Assembly: GCF_003201865.1 (NCBI RefSeq)
Contig: NZ_QJJJ01000005.1
Coordinates: 1 to 64,000, forward strand
Source of the DNA: Methylobacterium sp. B4
GTDB taxonomy: Bacteria; Pseudomonadota; Alphaproteobacteria; Rhizobiales; Beijerinckiaceae
DNA: 64,000 nucleotides
Reading direction: 5' to 3'
The position numbers and the translations under genes are program-made. Shown one piece after another: positions 62,969 to 64,000 of this stretch; within the stretch, counting starts at the first letter, position 1, and each line of letters starts with the position of its first letter. The notes beneath the pieces are model-generated. The model had not been told where the DNA came from. It did no database searches and saw nothing but the letters and a program-made list of their open reading frames with translations.

Positions 62969-63079
62969 GGCGTCGCTCGGCTACGGCGCTCTTGCGGCAT
63001 GAGCGCGGATGCTGCCGGCCCTACACGAAGCGGGCCAGAACCGCGCGTCCCTGCCTCGATGTCCGCGAATGCGGCCGGA

Positions 63080-64000
<921 letters not shown>

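Overview
The window is a contiguous piece of high-GC alphaproteobacterial chromosome. The gene set points to a Methylobacterium/Methylorubrum-type member of the Rhizobiales: a tig-clpP-clpX-lon block, a hopanoid-type hydroxysqualene dehydroxylase, homospermidine synthase, a separate methylmalonyl-CoA mutase small subunit, paired type I and type II glutamine synthetases, and tandem glycine riboswitches of alphaproteobacterial form. The assignment rests on recognised protein families, not on a search.

Left third (1 to about 27.8 kb) is patchy and accessory in character. It opens with the terminal repeats of an IS21-like element that has cut off a LysR-type regulator. Beyond the regulator lie a C4-dicarboxylate transporter and a D-tartrate dehydratase, followed by a VOC protein and a broken 2-hydroxyacid dehydrogenase. 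Next is a compact MarR-FUSC-DUF1656-HlyD-dioxygenase unit that looks like aromatic-acid efflux and detoxification. A tandem glycine riboswitch on the minus strand leads into an L,D-transpeptidase and a TRIC/UPF0126 (putative glycine transporter) gene. The 13 to 18 kb stretch is unusual: three Rnk/GreA-C-like genes, two of them with a duplicated leader that carries a 21-residue small ORF, a tandem universal stress protein, a second decayed glycine riboswitch and a decayed EAL gene. Homospermidine synthase, hpnE, serC, a Glu/Leu-type dehydrogenase, an rRNA pseudouridine synthase and ispF follow in one direction. A MocR regulator and remnants of a Panacea-like gene and an IS1595-family transposase then end at a tRNA-Val gene.

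Middle third (27.8 to 45.5 kb) is core chromosome. It holds lon, clpX, clpP and tig (all minus), tRNA-Leu, a multicopper-oxidase-like protein that lacks its second and fourth copper motifs, an uncharacterised UbiC-like secreted protein, the dTDP-rhamnose genes rfbA/D/B/C, several small secreted proteins, methylmalonyl-CoA mutase small subunit and uppP.

Right third (45.5 to 64 kb) carries a GST, queG, an epimerase-like SDR, a frameshifted triple-PAS chemoreceptor with a PilZ tail, a SIMPL protein, a NUDIX hydrolase, a second DUF983 gene, rnr, an FMN reductase and a GGDEF-EAL membrane protein. It ends in a nitrogen-assimilation cluster: glnA (minus), glnII (plus, with a sigma-54-like promoter), glutaminase and glnB. 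The 5' part of an NAD(P)HX epimerase gene runs off the right edge.
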